This document shows positions 50,035-59,294 of a DNA stretch of 64,000 bases, piece after piece (within the stretch, counting starts at the first letter, position 1; each line of letters opens with the position of its first letter). This stretch comes from Arachidicoccus sp. BS20. GTDB taxonomy: Bacteria; Bacteroidota; Bacteroidia; Chitinophagales; Chitinophagaceae. Below the pieces are notes generated by a model. The model saw only the letters and a program-made list of their open reading frames with translations, was not told the DNA's origin and ran no database searches. The DNA lies in assembly GCF_001659705.1 (NCBI RefSeq), contig NZ_CP015971.1:2545029-2609028 (forward strand). Reading direction: 5' to 3'. The position numbers and the translations under genes are program-made.

Positions 50035-52137
50035 CTACTCTGTTTTTCCATAAAACGCTACATTGTCTATACTAAAAGTTCCGCTGCCCGATTCCGCATT
50101 AAAGCCGTAAAACCTAAACGTAACAGCAGTATTGATACTCGAAAAATCGTTTCCTAAATTAATAGTCGTTCCGTTTTGTGCGGTAGTTACGGCATCATTT
50201 ATCTGAATAACATTTCCGGCAACAATGGATAAATTATCGTTTTCCGGATTAATGGAAACCGGTAAATTATTTTCAAAACCATCAATACTTGCCCGTATCG
50301 CTATTTGACGCACACCCGTTCCGGAGCGCTGAACAATTAAAGTAATATTTGCAAGACTGAGCGTTTTTCCGTTTTCAGGTGTAATGGTTACTTCGTAATA
50401 TTTTGCAGTATCTATGCTCCCCGTAAAATTGTCGCTGCCGTTGGTAGCGCCCGTACTCCAGCTTTTGAAAGAAAACCGTCCTGATGCAGAAGAGTTGTCG
50501 CTCACATTTTTTGCAATAAAGTTATCAAAATGCAATCCGTCTACAACAGGCGGCGGCGTTGGGTCGGTGGCACCGGAGCTTGCAGATACATCACTAAAGT
50601 CATAAGTAGCCGTAAAGCTTGTTCCGACTGTGGCGCTGCTGTCGGAAGACGCCGTAATGTCATTGGTATTTCTGATTGAAAACTCAGGCGCAGCATTATA
50701 ATTATGTGCATAACCAATCCAGTTTTGATAACCTTCGGGCAGCGTATTGCCGGCGAAGACTGCCGAAGACAAAGTATATAATGAAATGCTTCCGCTTGTA
50801 TCCGAGAGAGTTTTATTGCCGCTGAATGTGCTGTTTGGTACAGATGCGTTATTAATTTGCACTAAAGTAAATTCCATATTTTCTGCATCGCCAAGTGGTT
50901 TTGCTAATGAAGATGTTATTTCTTCTATCGTTTTAATTACAGGGGCAATGACTTTCCCACTCGCCACAACGTTCGGCAAAGCTACACCGTAATGCAGCTT
51001 CAATTCCAGCGCCCCCTGATAAGACAATAATGAATCCGAAGCTGTCAGCTCCAATACCACAGAATCGCCAATATTATAATTAATTGTCCCGCCTGCATAT
51101 ACTGAAATACCGCTATTACCGCTTTGAAGCACAAAACTTCCGGAGGAAATATTTTTGCTTGCAGCATCTGAAATTACCACGCCGCCAACCGTATAGTTGC
51201 TGCCGAGCCGAATGTTATTTCCTTTGTACAGCGCTCTTATTTGTGCAATGGTCATTGGTTGCCCCGGAGCATCTGTATAACCGTCGCATCGTGTATCGTA
51301 AAATTGTATATCCGATGTATCGCGGATAACAATTTCCTTATATTTTTTGCCAGCCGCACTTACGTATGGCGTAAATATTCCGGTAATGCTGCCGTTGCCC
51401 TGCGGCACTTTAATATCCGCAAAATAGGCATAACTGCTATTATACAATTCCAACGAATCGGAGCTTGAACAAGTCTTCAAATAAAAAGAACCGTAGCTTG
51501 CCGTTTTTGAAGAATCTGCATACGTTTTTGTGAGGTCTGAATTTTGAAATTCAAATCCGTCCAAAACCACCAACCGGCTTTGCAACGGATTTTGCATGGC
51601 ATCGTCTATTGCAAGTTGGTCCAATGTTACAGGCACAGGCATTACCTCATTATTAAAACTTCCTTTGGCAATATACTCGTCAGCCAATGAGGATGCAATG
51701 CCGTCCACTCTCGGCGTAGTACTACTGTTATTAATACCGCCGCCCAACTGAATTGCACCGCTGTAATCGCCCAAAGTAAGCCCTTTCAGTCTGACAAATA
51801 TTTTTCGCCCGACAGGATAAGATGTGTACAAATTGTTACCGGAAATATTTACGGGAATAGCTCCGCTATTATCCTGAATCACAATTTCGTTATAAAAATT
51901 TCCGGAGCTGTCATTTGCCGTTACAATGCCGGAAATTACATAATCATCCGTAATCGTTTGGAACGAACCTCGAACTGTGTGCAGGGCTTTTAATTGCTGA
52001 ATAGAAAAATTGACCGGGAGGGAGTCGATTGGCTCTTCGGGTGGCGCGTCAAATTTTTTATTACAATTTGTAAAACCGATGATTGCAAAAAGCAATATCA
52101 CAAACATTTGAATTAATAGGAACAATTTCTTTTTCAT
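50035..52137 (-). CDS. DUF5689-containing surface lipoprotein with C-terminal beta-sandwich
   Basis: A 700-residue lipoprotein (lipobox GFTNC). Residues about 40-290 form a DUF5689 domain (SIQQLKALHTVRGSFQTI, VISGIVTANDSSGNFYNEIVIQD in part, GRKIFVRLKGLTLGDYSG), with a second OB-like repeat at about 295-495 (NYTVGGVVISDAASKN). The last 160 residues are a beta-sandwich with FSFKSWSTG, VRQIAIRASIDGF and FSIDNVAFYG. It is a Bacteroidota surface protein of unknown binding role. Its 5' leader is nearly the same as that of the EEP nuclease at 55071, and the gene between them is a TonB-dependent receptor, so all three probably work together. Confidence 0.8.
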   Translation of the reverse strand: MKKKLFLLIQMFVILLFAIIGFTNCNKKFDAPPEEPIDSLPVNFSIQQLKALHTVRGSFQTITDDYVISGIVTANDSSGNFYNEIVIQDNSGAIPVNISGNNLYTSYPVGRKIFVRLKGLTLGDYSGAIQLGGGINNSSTTPRVDGIASSLADEYIAKGSFNNEVMPVPVTLDQLAIDDAMQNPLQSRLVVLDGFEFQNSDLTKTYADSSKTASYGSFYLKTCSSSDSLELYNSSYAYFADIKVPQGNGSITGIFTPYVSAAGKKYKEIVIRDTSDIQFYDTRCDGYTDAPGQPMTIAQIRALYKGNNIRLGSNYTVGGVVISDAASKNISSGSFVLQSGNSGISVYAGGTINYNIGDSVVLELTASDSLLSYQGALELKLHYGVALPNVVASGKVIAPVIKTIEEITSSLAKPLGDAENMEFTLVQINNASVPNSTFSGNKTLSDTSGSISLYTLSSAVFAGNTLPEGYQNWIGYAHNYNAAPEFSIRNTNDITASSDSSATVGTSFTATYDFSDVSASSGATDPTPPPVVDGLHFDNFIAKNVSDNSSASGRFSFKSWSTGATNGSDNFTGSIDTAKYYEVTITPENGKTLSLANITLIVQRSGTGVRQIAIRASIDGFENNLPVSINPENDNLSIVAGNVIQINDAVTTAQNGTTINLGNDFSSINTAVTFRFYGFNAESGSGTFSIDNVAFYGKTE

Positions 52138-52228
52138 CTGTTTATTTTTATTGTTTTTTAATGATCAGATGGAATGTGCCAAAATAACTATCGCTTTGGG
52201 TATGCAAAATTCTTATGGCTCATTTCAT
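52138..52228 (-). promoter_or_regulatory. Leader/promoter region shared with the EEP nuclease gene, copy B
   Basis: Minus-strand leader of the DUF5689 gene. Bases 52228-52194 match 54960-54994 (+) at 34 of 35 positions (core GAGCCATAAGAA...TTTGCATACCC), and resemblance continues downstream through CCATCTGATCATTAAAA to AATAAACAG just before the ATG. In both copies the element points toward its gene. Confidence 0.8.
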
Positions 52229-52247
52229 ATAGATTATTTTATTTATT

Positions 52248-54803
52248 TTAAAACCGAAATGCAATGCTTAAATAATAATTCAGCCCGAAAGCATAATAGT
52301 ATTTTGGCGGGAACTTGGTAATACCGTTATTAAAATTTTGAACCACATTCGGGTCGTTGCGAAGCTGTTCGTAACCGCCCGAACGAATATTTTTATTGTC
52401 GGTCAAATTGTTTACACCCATGCCCAGCACGAGGGATACCGGTTTTCGGTCAATAAAAACGTGTCTTAATCTTTTGTTCCATCCTGCCATAAAATCCAAC
52501 GTAAATACCCCCTTTAGTTTTTCCTGAGCAAGCATTGCCTGTAATGCCGCCGCATCGGTTTGCGGATTCACGTCTGCAACCGCAGAAGCCGTGTGTCTTT
52601 GTGGGTCTGTGCTCAGCCAATCATTATTCATATAATTTCCTGTAAGTGCCGCGTACCAGTATTTAGGCGAATTGTAACGTAGTCCCAAGCTATATGCATT
52701 TTGCGGCGTGGATGGAATGCGGTAATTTTTCAAATAAACAATTTCCGTAGCACTCACTTCGCCGGTGTTGTCGATAGTCAGGGTTGCATTTTGACGGCTA
52801 TCGTAATAGTATCTGCCAACGGCTGCAGCTGCACTCAAATTAAGTGTTTGTGTTAGCTTTATTTCAGAGCCAAATTCGCCGCCGAAGTACAAACGGTTGA
52901 TTCCATTCAAGGCATAATTGGCGAATGCCTGTGCGTCGTCGCTGTAAAAAGAAATAACATCCATACCGTTTTGCGACTTAGTAAAATAGCCGCCAATGTG
53001 CGCTCTGATAAATGGACTGTTGAGACTGTAACCGCCTTCTACCGTTTCTACACTTTCGCTTTTTATATCATTCTGCAAAGAGTTGCGCGTACGCGGCGAT
53101 AGATAGGCATTGTCCGCAAAGGGGGCAATGGTAAAATACCCTGCATTGGCGAAAAAATAATTGCGTCCGTTCAGCTTGTAAGTCAAACCGAGCTTTTGGG
53201 CGTTATTTACAAATTTTTGCGGTGCGCTTTTTCCCAGAGAAGCATTGGGAAATAAACCCGTGCGCACATTACCAGTCCGGTAAAATTGCGAATAAGAAAT
53301 TTCGCTTGCCCAAAAAATGTCGAACCGGTTAAGATTGATTTTTGTCTGCCACCAGACTGCCATTTTCCGGTACGTGAAATCGTAATCGTAACCATAATGG
53401 CCACCCGCTTTTTTCGGTGCGTTCGGGTGGTCAAGGTCGTATTGAATTTTGCTGTTGTCGGTAGGAAAATCTCTTAAAGCATATTGATTTACATTCAGCC
53501 AAAAATCGCCGCCAAGCAAATCATCCACCTGTTGATAATAATGATTTTTTTGCCAACCGAAATTTGCTCCTGCATTAACAGAAATCATATCGCTGAAACG
53601 GGAAGTAAAATTGATGCTTGCCATTAAGTGCCGCGTATCAACCACTCTGTCGCCAAGAATATACCTTGACTGAAGCCCGGAATCGGTGTAACTGCTTCGA
53701 TTGATATTGTATAAATTTTGCCAATTGATTTGCAGTAAATCCGGGGAGTTTTTTATCGCCTCGGTCAACGCTTGAGCCTGCGCCGGGTCGCTTTGCGCAT
53801 AATAGCTTGGCAAATACCGGTAATAATCCGGGCGCGGGTCGGGCGCATTATTCCAATCCAAAGCCGACGAGCTTCGCTTGCCCCAAAAATATCCTACAGA
53901 TGTTTGCAGGTTACTGTGATTATCCGGCTTGAACTCGTGCGATAAAATAAATACAGGCTGGCGCGATTTATTGACATTGGCATTTCTCTTTTTGCCGTTT
54001 TGGTAGCCCCACGAAGGATTATAAAAATTTGTTCCTGCCAAATCCATCGCTTCCTGTACCGAAGCGGCTTGCCGCCCGTATTCCGAAGGCGCATAAAAAC
54101 CGATAAAAGAAACCGTATTTTTCAGCCCGATTTTCTTATCCAATGCACCGTAGAAGCTAAAACTATTGTTGTATGTTCCCGCAACATACCCTTCCCCGGC
54201 GAGACTTGCGAATGCGGCAATGCTGTATGCCCAACCGGTTTTACCAAAACCGGAACTGTGCGAAAAATTAAGGCGGTGCTGATAATTTCTATTAGAAAAT
54301 GCGTATCCTAAATTTGTTTCCCGCCATTGCTTTCCGGAGCGCATATCAATATTTGTATTCATACCAAAAGAACCGAATCCAAAGTTTGCCGGCTGCAAAC
54401 CCTGCACATTTTCCCTGGCACGCATCATACTGCTCATACCGCTCCACAAGCCGAAAGGCGTATTGCCGTTGTCCAATCCGTTAAATTCCAAACCATTGAT
54501 GTAAGTCGCATTCCGGCTATTCTCATATCCCCGGATTTTAAACCGCATCACGCTAAAGTTAAAAGATGCTGCGGAAAGAAAAGGATTACGTCCCGCCGTA
54601 AGCATAGACGAAATACTGCTGCCGCCATTATCGTTAAGGTCGTCATTGTCAATAGCAAGCGTAGGCAAATTGTCCAGCATATTGTTTTGCACATCCTGTA
54701 TCAAAACCGAATCAGAATTTAGCGGAATGCTGTCGGTTGTATCTTGAGCCTGAACAGAACGGTCAAAAAAAAGAAATGCCAATAGAAACAGAACGTTTTT
54801 CAT
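52248..54803 (-). CDS. TonB-dependent receptor of the DUF5689/nuclease cluster
   Basis: An 851-residue outer-membrane receptor with signal peptide NVLFLLAFLFFDRSVQAQ, no carboxypeptidase-regulatory-like domain, a plug (SSISSMLTAGRNPFLSAASF, FKIRGYENSRNATYINGLEF) and a barrel ending in LSIAFRF. Plug motifs differ from SusC and from the two receptors in 16183-21163. It lies between the DUF5689 lipoprotein (110 bp downstream) and the divergent nuclease gene, so nucleic-acid breakdown products or phosphate compounds are possible cargoes. The ligand is not proven. Confidence 0.88.
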   Translation of the reverse strand: MKNVLFLLAFLFFDRSVQAQDTTDSIPLNSDSVLIQDVQNNMLDNLPTLAIDNDDLNDNGGSSISSMLTAGRNPFLSAASFNFSVMRFKIRGYENSRNATYINGLEFNGLDNGNTPFGLWSGMSSMMRARENVQGLQPANFGFGSFGMNTNIDMRSGKQWRETNLGYAFSNRNYQHRLNFSHSSGFGKTGWAYSIAAFASLAGEGYVAGTYNNSFSFYGALDKKIGLKNTVSFIGFYAPSEYGRQAASVQEAMDLAGTNFYNPSWGYQNGKKRNANVNKSRQPVFILSHEFKPDNHSNLQTSVGYFWGKRSSSALDWNNAPDPRPDYYRYLPSYYAQSDPAQAQALTEAIKNSPDLLQINWQNLYNINRSSYTDSGLQSRYILGDRVVDTRHLMASINFTSRFSDMISVNAGANFGWQKNHYYQQVDDLLGGDFWLNVNQYALRDFPTDNSKIQYDLDHPNAPKKAGGHYGYDYDFTYRKMAVWWQTKINLNRFDIFWASEISYSQFYRTGNVRTGLFPNASLGKSAPQKFVNNAQKLGLTYKLNGRNYFFANAGYFTIAPFADNAYLSPRTRNSLQNDIKSESVETVEGGYSLNSPFIRAHIGGYFTKSQNGMDVISFYSDDAQAFANYALNGINRLYFGGEFGSEIKLTQTLNLSAAAAVGRYYYDSRQNATLTIDNTGEVSATEIVYLKNYRIPSTPQNAYSLGLRYNSPKYWYAALTGNYMNNDWLSTDPQRHTASAVADVNPQTDAAALQAMLAQEKLKGVFTLDFMAGWNKRLRHVFIDRKPVSLVLGMGVNNLTDNKNIRSGGYEQLRNDPNVVQNFNNGITKFPPKYYYAFGLNYYLSIAFRF

Positions 54804-54959
54804 AGTGGCGTTTTTAGGTTATTCGTATTAACAAATATATGCAGTTTCTTTTATATTAGAAAATTTTACTACTTTTATTTAACAGATTGACCATGACGTA
54901 AGTCACAAGCACATTATACTTATTGTTTGACAAACCCTTTCTGACAATAAAATAAACAC

Positions 54960-55070
54960 ATGAAATGAGCCATAAGAACTTTGCATACCCAAAGAGATGA
55001 TTATTTGGCGAAACGGAGTTCGGCGAAGCCAATTCCACCTGACCATTAAAAACAATTAAAAAATAAACAG
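54960..55070 (+). promoter_or_regulatory. Leader/promoter region shared with the DUF5689 gene, copy A
   Basis: Contains the 35-bp core (54960-54994) and the same A-rich run up to the ATG as copy B, but with about 20 extra bases (about 55010-55030) in which GGCGAA is repeated. The rest of the 267-bp gap (54804-54959) is AT-rich with no clear motif. Confidence 0.8.
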
Positions 55071-56120
55071 ATGAAAAGAACCATACCCGTACTGTTATTA
55101 TGCGTAGCGTACATTATAATTACCAACCGGTTATATGCTCAAACAACAACCTACAATACGGCAATTGTTGCATTTTATAATCTGGAAAATTTTTATGATA
55201 CAATAAACAACACAATGGTCAATGACGAAGATTTTTTGCCCGATGGAAAAAAGGCTTACACCTCTGCCGTTTACAAAGAAAAAGTGAAGCATCTTGCAAG
55301 CGTTATTGCCCAAATAGGAACCGATATAAATCCTGACGGACCTGCTGTTTTAGGCTGTGCCGAAATTGAAAATGATACGGTTTTGAACGATTTGATTCAT
55401 CATCCCTTATTGGCAGAACGAAATTACCGGTTTATCCATTATGATTCCCGCGACCCGCGCGGCGTAGATGTCGCATTAATTTATAATCCTAAATATTTTA
55501 AAGTTGAAAGCAGCCGTCCATTATTTGTTCAACTGCCGCGCGACTCCAAAACGGCATTTTATACACGCGATATTTTGTGGGTTACAGGCTACTTAAATGG
55601 CGAGCGTGTGGATGTTTTGGTAAACCACTGGCCAAGCAGGTACGGCGGAGAAAAACGTTCTACACCCGCAAGAGCTGCCGCTGCAATTGTTGCACGAAAA
55701 AAAATAAACGAATTATTAAAACAAAACCCGCACGATAAAATCATTTTAATGGGCGACCTGAATGACGACCCTGTAAATGTGAGCATCGCTGAATACCTGG
55801 ATGCCGGAGGAGATATGAAGAACCTGCACGAAGGCGAATTGTATAATCCATGGGTTGGGCTTTATAAAAAAGGCTTAGGTACTTTGGCTTATCAGGATGC
55901 ATGGAGTTTATTTGACCAGATTATGCTGTCGCAATCGTGGCTCGATAAAAAACAAACGGGCTTTTTCTTTTACCAAAACCATGTATTTAAGAAAGAGTTT
56001 ATGATTGAAAATATGGGACGCTACAAAGGCTATCCATTGCGCACTTACGACGGCGATACTTTTCATAATGGTTACAGCGACCACTTTCCTACTTACATTA
56101 TCCTGCTAAAAAAACGCTGA
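55071..56120 (+). CDS. Secreted endonuclease/exonuclease/phosphatase (EEP, DNase I-like) family protein
   Basis: A 349-residue protein with signal peptide (IPVLLLCVAYIIITNRLYAQ) and a full EEP fold: NLENFYD (37-43), metal-binding AEIEND (97-102), RGVDVALIY (130-138), NHWPSR (185-190), GDLNDDP (228-234) and the catalytic SDH (336-338). The subgroup with NLENFYD/NHWPSR is common in Bacteroidota and includes extracellular nucleases; phosphodiesterase or phosphatase activity is also possible. It is divergent from the receptor gene and has the same leader as the DUF5689 lipoprotein gene. Confidence 0.9.
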   Translation: MKRTIPVLLLCVAYIIITNRLYAQTTTYNTAIVAFYNLENFYDTINNTMVNDEDFLPDGKKAYTSAVYKEKVKHLASVIAQIGTDINPDGPAVLGCAEIENDTVLNDLIHHPLLAERNYRFIHYDSRDPRGVDVALIYNPKYFKVESSRPLFVQLPRDSKTAFYTRDILWVTGYLNGERVDVLVNHWPSRYGGEKRSTPARAAAAIVARKKINELLKQNPHDKIILMGDLNDDPVNVSIAEYLDAGGDMKNLHEGELYNPWVGLYKKGLGTLAYQDAWSLFDQIMLSQSWLDKKQTGFFFYQNHVFKKEFMIENMGRYKGYPLRTYDGDTFHNGYSDHFPTYIILLKKR

Positions 56121-56125
56121 TTTTT

Positions 56126-56653
56126 TTATTGGATATTATCTTCCTTCTGCTCAACGCTTCCATAAAAAGAAATCGCATCTCTGTTAATGCTTTGCACTTG
56201 CAGCGAAGCATAGTTGCTGCTCCCGACATTCAACGTGAAAGATTGAGTGTATTTGTCATTATGAATATCGATAGAAATCGTGTACATACCTTTTCTGTTA
56301 GCTTTGTAAGAATATTTGAAATCTTTGGTATTGATATTTATTCCATTGTCGGTAGTGGAATACGGCGCTGAGTAAGCCCTGCCGAAATATGGCAAATAAG
56401 CCTTTACCGAATCGGGCGAAACAGAAAGATAATAACCGGGCGAAAGATTTTGTAATTGTCCCACATTATTGGGAATGATATTCAGAATATTCATTCTTTG
56501 CGGAATCACATATCGTGCATTAAATATAAAATTCTGTGATTGCACAAGCCGGGCAAGCTTCGCCTGTTGCCCTACTTTGTCGGCTGCGTTTTTTACCGAC
56601 GAACAGGATACAATTATAAATGCCGTAAATGTTGCCAACAATAACTTTTTCAT
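56126..56653 (-). CDS. DUF4251 lipoprotein
   Basis: A 175-residue lipoprotein (lipobox IVSCS). The body matches DUF4251: NFIFNARYVIP near the start, YYLSVSPDSVKAYLPYFGRA in the middle and FTLNVGSSNYASLQV at the end. It is a Bacteroidota family of unknown function, probably periplasmic or outer-membrane attached. It is convergent with the EEP nuclease gene (5 bp) and divergent from the Nfu gene. Confidence 0.85.
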   Translation of the reverse strand: MKKLLLATFTAFIIVSCSSVKNAADKVGQQAKLARLVQSQNFIFNARYVIPQRMNILNIIPNNVGQLQNLSPGYYLSVSPDSVKAYLPYFGRAYSAPYSTTDNGININTKDFKYSYKANRKGMYTISIDIHNDKYTQSFTLNVGSSNYASLQVQSINRDAISFYGSVEQKEDNIQ

Positions 56654-56757
56654 TGCTGCCGGAATTTGTTGATATAAAGATACAGAAAAGCTGTTTTAAT
56701 AGATAAAATCGATGCCTTCATTACAAAACTTTTACCATTTCAAAAAATTGTTTCTCG

Positions 56758-56765
56758 TATCTTTG
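56758..56765 (+). promoter_or_regulatory. -7 promoter element of the Nfu-type gene
   Basis: TATCTTTG is a perfect TAnnTTTG box. Transcription would start near 56772, which leaves the GTG at 56776 almost no leader and favours the ATG at 56785. No clear -33 TTG at the usual distance. Confidence 0.5.
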
Positions 56766-56784
56766 CGCTTTAAAAGTGAATGTT

Positions 56785-57384
56785 ATGATTAAGACAGGCA
56801 GCCCTATTGTAAGCATATATACGGAAATGACGCCGAACCCTGCGACAATGAAATTTGTTGCGAATAAATTATTATATCCCGGCAAAAGCATCGATTTTCA
56901 GGATGAGACCACAGCGGGTCCTTCGCCGTTGGCAAAAGAATTGTTCAGTTTTCCGTTCATTAAAAGCGTGTTCATTGCAAGCAATTTTGTAACCCTTACA
57001 AAAACGAATGAAGTAGAAGACTGGCAGGATGTAATTCCGCAGGTAAAACAATTTTTAAAAGAATACCTCGAAAGCGGCGCAACGATTATCAATGAAGATG
57101 AGGTTTCTAAAATCGTTCCTGAATCGTCCAACGAAATCAGTCACGACGATGATGATATTGTAAAAAGAATTAAAGAATTGCTGGACAATTATGTGCGTCC
57201 CGCAGTAGAAATGGATGGCGGCGCCATTCAATACAAGAGCTACAACGAAGGCATTGTAAACCTGATGTTGCAAGGTAGTTGCAGCGGTTGCCCATCGTCA
57301 ATGATTACGTTGAAAGCGGGCATCGAAGGCATGATGAAACGTATGATTCCCGAAGTAAAAGAAGTAATTGCCGAAGCAGAATAA
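56785..57384 (+). CDS. Nfu/NifU-type iron-sulfur cluster carrier
   Basis: A 199-residue two-domain protein: an N-terminal Nfu domain (about 1-90; TEMTPNPATMKFVAN, SPLAKELFSFPFIKSVFI) and a C-terminal NifU domain (about 115-190) with the cluster-binding CSGC (C166, C169) in GSCSGCPSS and VRPAVEMDGGAIQY. It carries Fe-S clusters to target proteins. It is a single gene followed by a strong terminator. The Rieske protein two genes downstream would need a [2Fe-2S] cluster, but the link is only by position. Confidence 0.93.
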   Translation: MIKTGSPIVSIYTEMTPNPATMKFVANKLLYPGKSIDFQDETTAGPSPLAKELFSFPFIKSVFIASNFVTLTKTNEVEDWQDVIPQVKQFLKEYLESGATIINEDEVSKIVPESSNEISHDDDDIVKRIKELLDNYVRPAVEMDGGAIQYKSYNEGIVNLMLQGSCSGCPSSMITLKAGIEGMMKRMIPEVKEVIAEAE

Positions 57385-57397
57385 ATTTTAATTGATT

Positions 57398-57439
57398 AAT
57401 GCAAAAAGCCCACGATTTGAATCGTGGGCTTTTTGCATT
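57398..57439 (+). terminator. Strong Rho-independent terminator after the Nfu gene
   Basis: A 19-bp perfect stem: left arm 57398-57416, loop TTGA (57417-57420), right arm 57421-57439, with GCAAAAAGCCCACGAT as its core and a T-run inside the right arm. Confidence 0.92.
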
Positions 57440-57499
57440 AATGACACTCTCATGTCAAAAAATTTCCCGATTTCGTAAATGATTTGAGTGTTGGCACAA

Positions 57500-57507
57500 T
57501 AGCTTTG
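57500..57507 (+). promoter_or_regulatory. -7 promoter element of the porin-Rieske-imelysin cluster
   Basis: TAGCTTTG, a perfect TAnnTTTG box, 28 bp upstream of the porin ATG. A TTTG at 57483-57486 is nearer than usual for a -33 element. Confidence 0.5.
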
Positions 57508-57535
57508 CACTTCAAATTGTGAAAAAAGCAGATTT

Positions 57536-58825
57536 ATGATAAAGAAAATATTCCTTATAGGAATTGTATGCAGTTTATTTTATTCTGTTCGTGCGCAAAC
57601 AGACAGTACTCGAACAGATTCAAGCTCTTTGAATAAAAAGTCGCAGGGATATATTTTAACACCCGCACAAAAAATGATAGCAAGCTCCGGCGAAGATTTA
57701 CTTACGGGCGGCAATGCGAAAACCGCGCAGACAGTGATTTCAGGTTATGGCGAAGCAACGTACCAACATGATTTTAAGTACAAAAATTCTACGATTAATT
57801 TGGCTCGTGCCGTACTTTTTGTAGGTCATCAGTTCAACAGCAAAATCGCTTTCTTCTCTGAACTTGAAGTGGAAAACGATAAAGTTGAAGGCGGCGGAAG
57901 CAAAGGCGAAGTAGGCATGGAACAAGCGTTTTTAAAATTTACACTCAATCCAAGACAATATCTTGTTGCGGGTTTGTTTGTACCGCGAATCGGCATTACA
58001 AATGAAAATCATTTGCCTGTAAACTTTTACGGAACAGAACGCCCGTTGGTGGAACAATTGATTATTCCTACAACGTGGCGCGAAATAGGCGTAGGTTTTT
58101 ACGGACAAACTGCAACGCTTCCATTGTCGTATAGTATTGCTTTGGTAAGTGGTTTAAACTCAGGAAACTTTACACACGGAACAGGTTTCGCCGATGGACA
58201 AAGTGACGGACAATTGGCAACAGGCGATAATCTGGCGCTAACTGCTTCATTACGATATTACTTAGGCGATTTTCAGTTTCAGGTTTCGGGCTATGCAGGC
58301 GGAACTACGGGCGTAGGCGCATATCAGGCAGACAGCCTGGGATTGAAATCGGGAACTTTCGGTACGCCGATGTATTTGGGCGAAGCGGATTTGCAGTACA
58401 ATAACAGTGGATTTTCCTTCAAAGCTTTAGGCACTTATGTTTCATATCCCGATGCTGCAAACGTAAACTCGGCTTATGCGAGCAATATATTTCAAGCGAT
58501 GTATGGCGCTTATGGCGAAGTCGGTTATGATTTGTTACACAACATGGGAACGAAAAAGCAATTAGTCGCTTTCGGAAGATATGAAAGACTGAACATGAAT
58601 TCAAAGATTCCCCAAAACGGAATTACTGACCCAACATTGAATCAGCACCATATTCTTTTTGGGTTGAATTATTTTCCCATTCCGAATGTGGTAATTAAAG
58701 CCGATGTACGCTTTACGCACACAGGTCCGCAAAACCCGGGCTTGATTATCAATCCGCCGTCGGTAGTACAGCCTTATCAGCAGAATAATCAATTCTTAAA
58801 TATCGGTTTGGGTTACGCCTTTTAA
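57536..58825 (+). CDS. Porin-like outer-membrane beta-barrel protein
   Basis: A 429-residue protein with signal peptide (IFLIGIVCSLFYSVRAQ), a Ser/Thr/Asp-rich linker and a barrel of amphipathic strands from about residue 60 to the C-terminal GLGYAF. Features such as VISGYGEATYQHDF, FNSKIAFFSELEVEND and YLVAGLFVPRIG resemble phosphate-selective porin O/P-type and related Bacteroidota porins. No TonB plug is present, so passage would be passive. It is followed 11 bp later by the Rieske protein gene and then by imelysin and di-heme oxidoreductase genes, which points to a role in moving a metal or small anion. Confidence 0.8.
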   Translation: MIKKIFLIGIVCSLFYSVRAQTDSTRTDSSSLNKKSQGYILTPAQKMIASSGEDLLTGGNAKTAQTVISGYGEATYQHDFKYKNSTINLARAVLFVGHQFNSKIAFFSELEVENDKVEGGGSKGEVGMEQAFLKFTLNPRQYLVAGLFVPRIGITNENHLPVNFYGTERPLVEQLIIPTTWREIGVGFYGQTATLPLSYSIALVSGLNSGNFTHGTGFADGQSDGQLATGDNLALTASLRYYLGDFQFQVSGYAGGTTGVGAYQADSLGLKSGTFGTPMYLGEADLQYNNSGFSFKALGTYVSYPDAANVNSAYASNIFQAMYGAYGEVGYDLLHNMGTKKQLVAFGRYERLNMNSKIPQNGITDPTLNQHHILFGLNYFPIPNVVIKADVRFTHTGPQNPGLIINPPSVVQPYQQNNQFLNIGLGYAF

Positions 58826-58836
58826 AAAAATGAATT

Positions 58837-59286
58837 ATGGACAGAAAAGATTTTTTGAAAAAGGCTTGCGGCTCTTGCGCAGCAATTGCACTTGGCACAT
58901 TCTTCACGTCTTCCTTGCTGGAATCGTGTAAAACACCGGCGCTAAGTATGTCTAAAGCCACGCCCGCAAATGGAAGCATTTCATTGCCTTTGGCAGACTT
59001 TGCCAATTCGGATTTTAAGCTCGTTCGCGTGAGCAATTATAACTACGATGTAGCGGTAATCAAGCAGTCGTCGGGCAATTATATAGCCTTGTTGCTCATG
59101 TGTACCCACGCAGGGCAAGCGCTTACAAAAGCCGGAAACGGTTATTTGTGTCCCTTGCACGGCAGCCGTTTTTCTACAACAGGCGAGGTAGTTAAAGGTC
59201 CTGCGACAGACCCATTGGAACATTTGGAAATTAAAATTGAAAATCAGAATTTATTGGTAAAACTCGACCCGGATTATTATTCTTAA
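58837..59286 (+). CDS. Exported Rieske [2Fe-2S] protein, stand-alone
   Basis: A 149-residue protein with the two Rieske cluster boxes CTH (C89, H91) and CPLH (C105, H108) in MCTHAGQAL and YLCPLHGSRF, so all four ligands are intact. The N-terminus (RKDFLKKACGSCAAIALG) is Tat-like but has no twin Arg; a lipobox-like LLESC (C31) follows. No cytochrome b or oxygenase subunit lies nearby, so it is neither a bc1 part nor a dioxygenase ferredoxin by context. Position between porin and imelysin suggests electron transfer in the periplasm for metal redox chemistry. Confidence 0.88.
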   Translation: MDRKDFLKKACGSCAAIALGTFFTSSLLESCKTPALSMSKATPANGSISLPLADFANSDFKLVRVSNYNYDVAVIKQSSGNYIALLLMCTHAGQALTKAGNGYLCPLHGSRFSTTGEVVKGPATDPLEHLEIKIENQNLLVKLDPDYYS

Positions 59287-59294
59287 ATTAAAAA

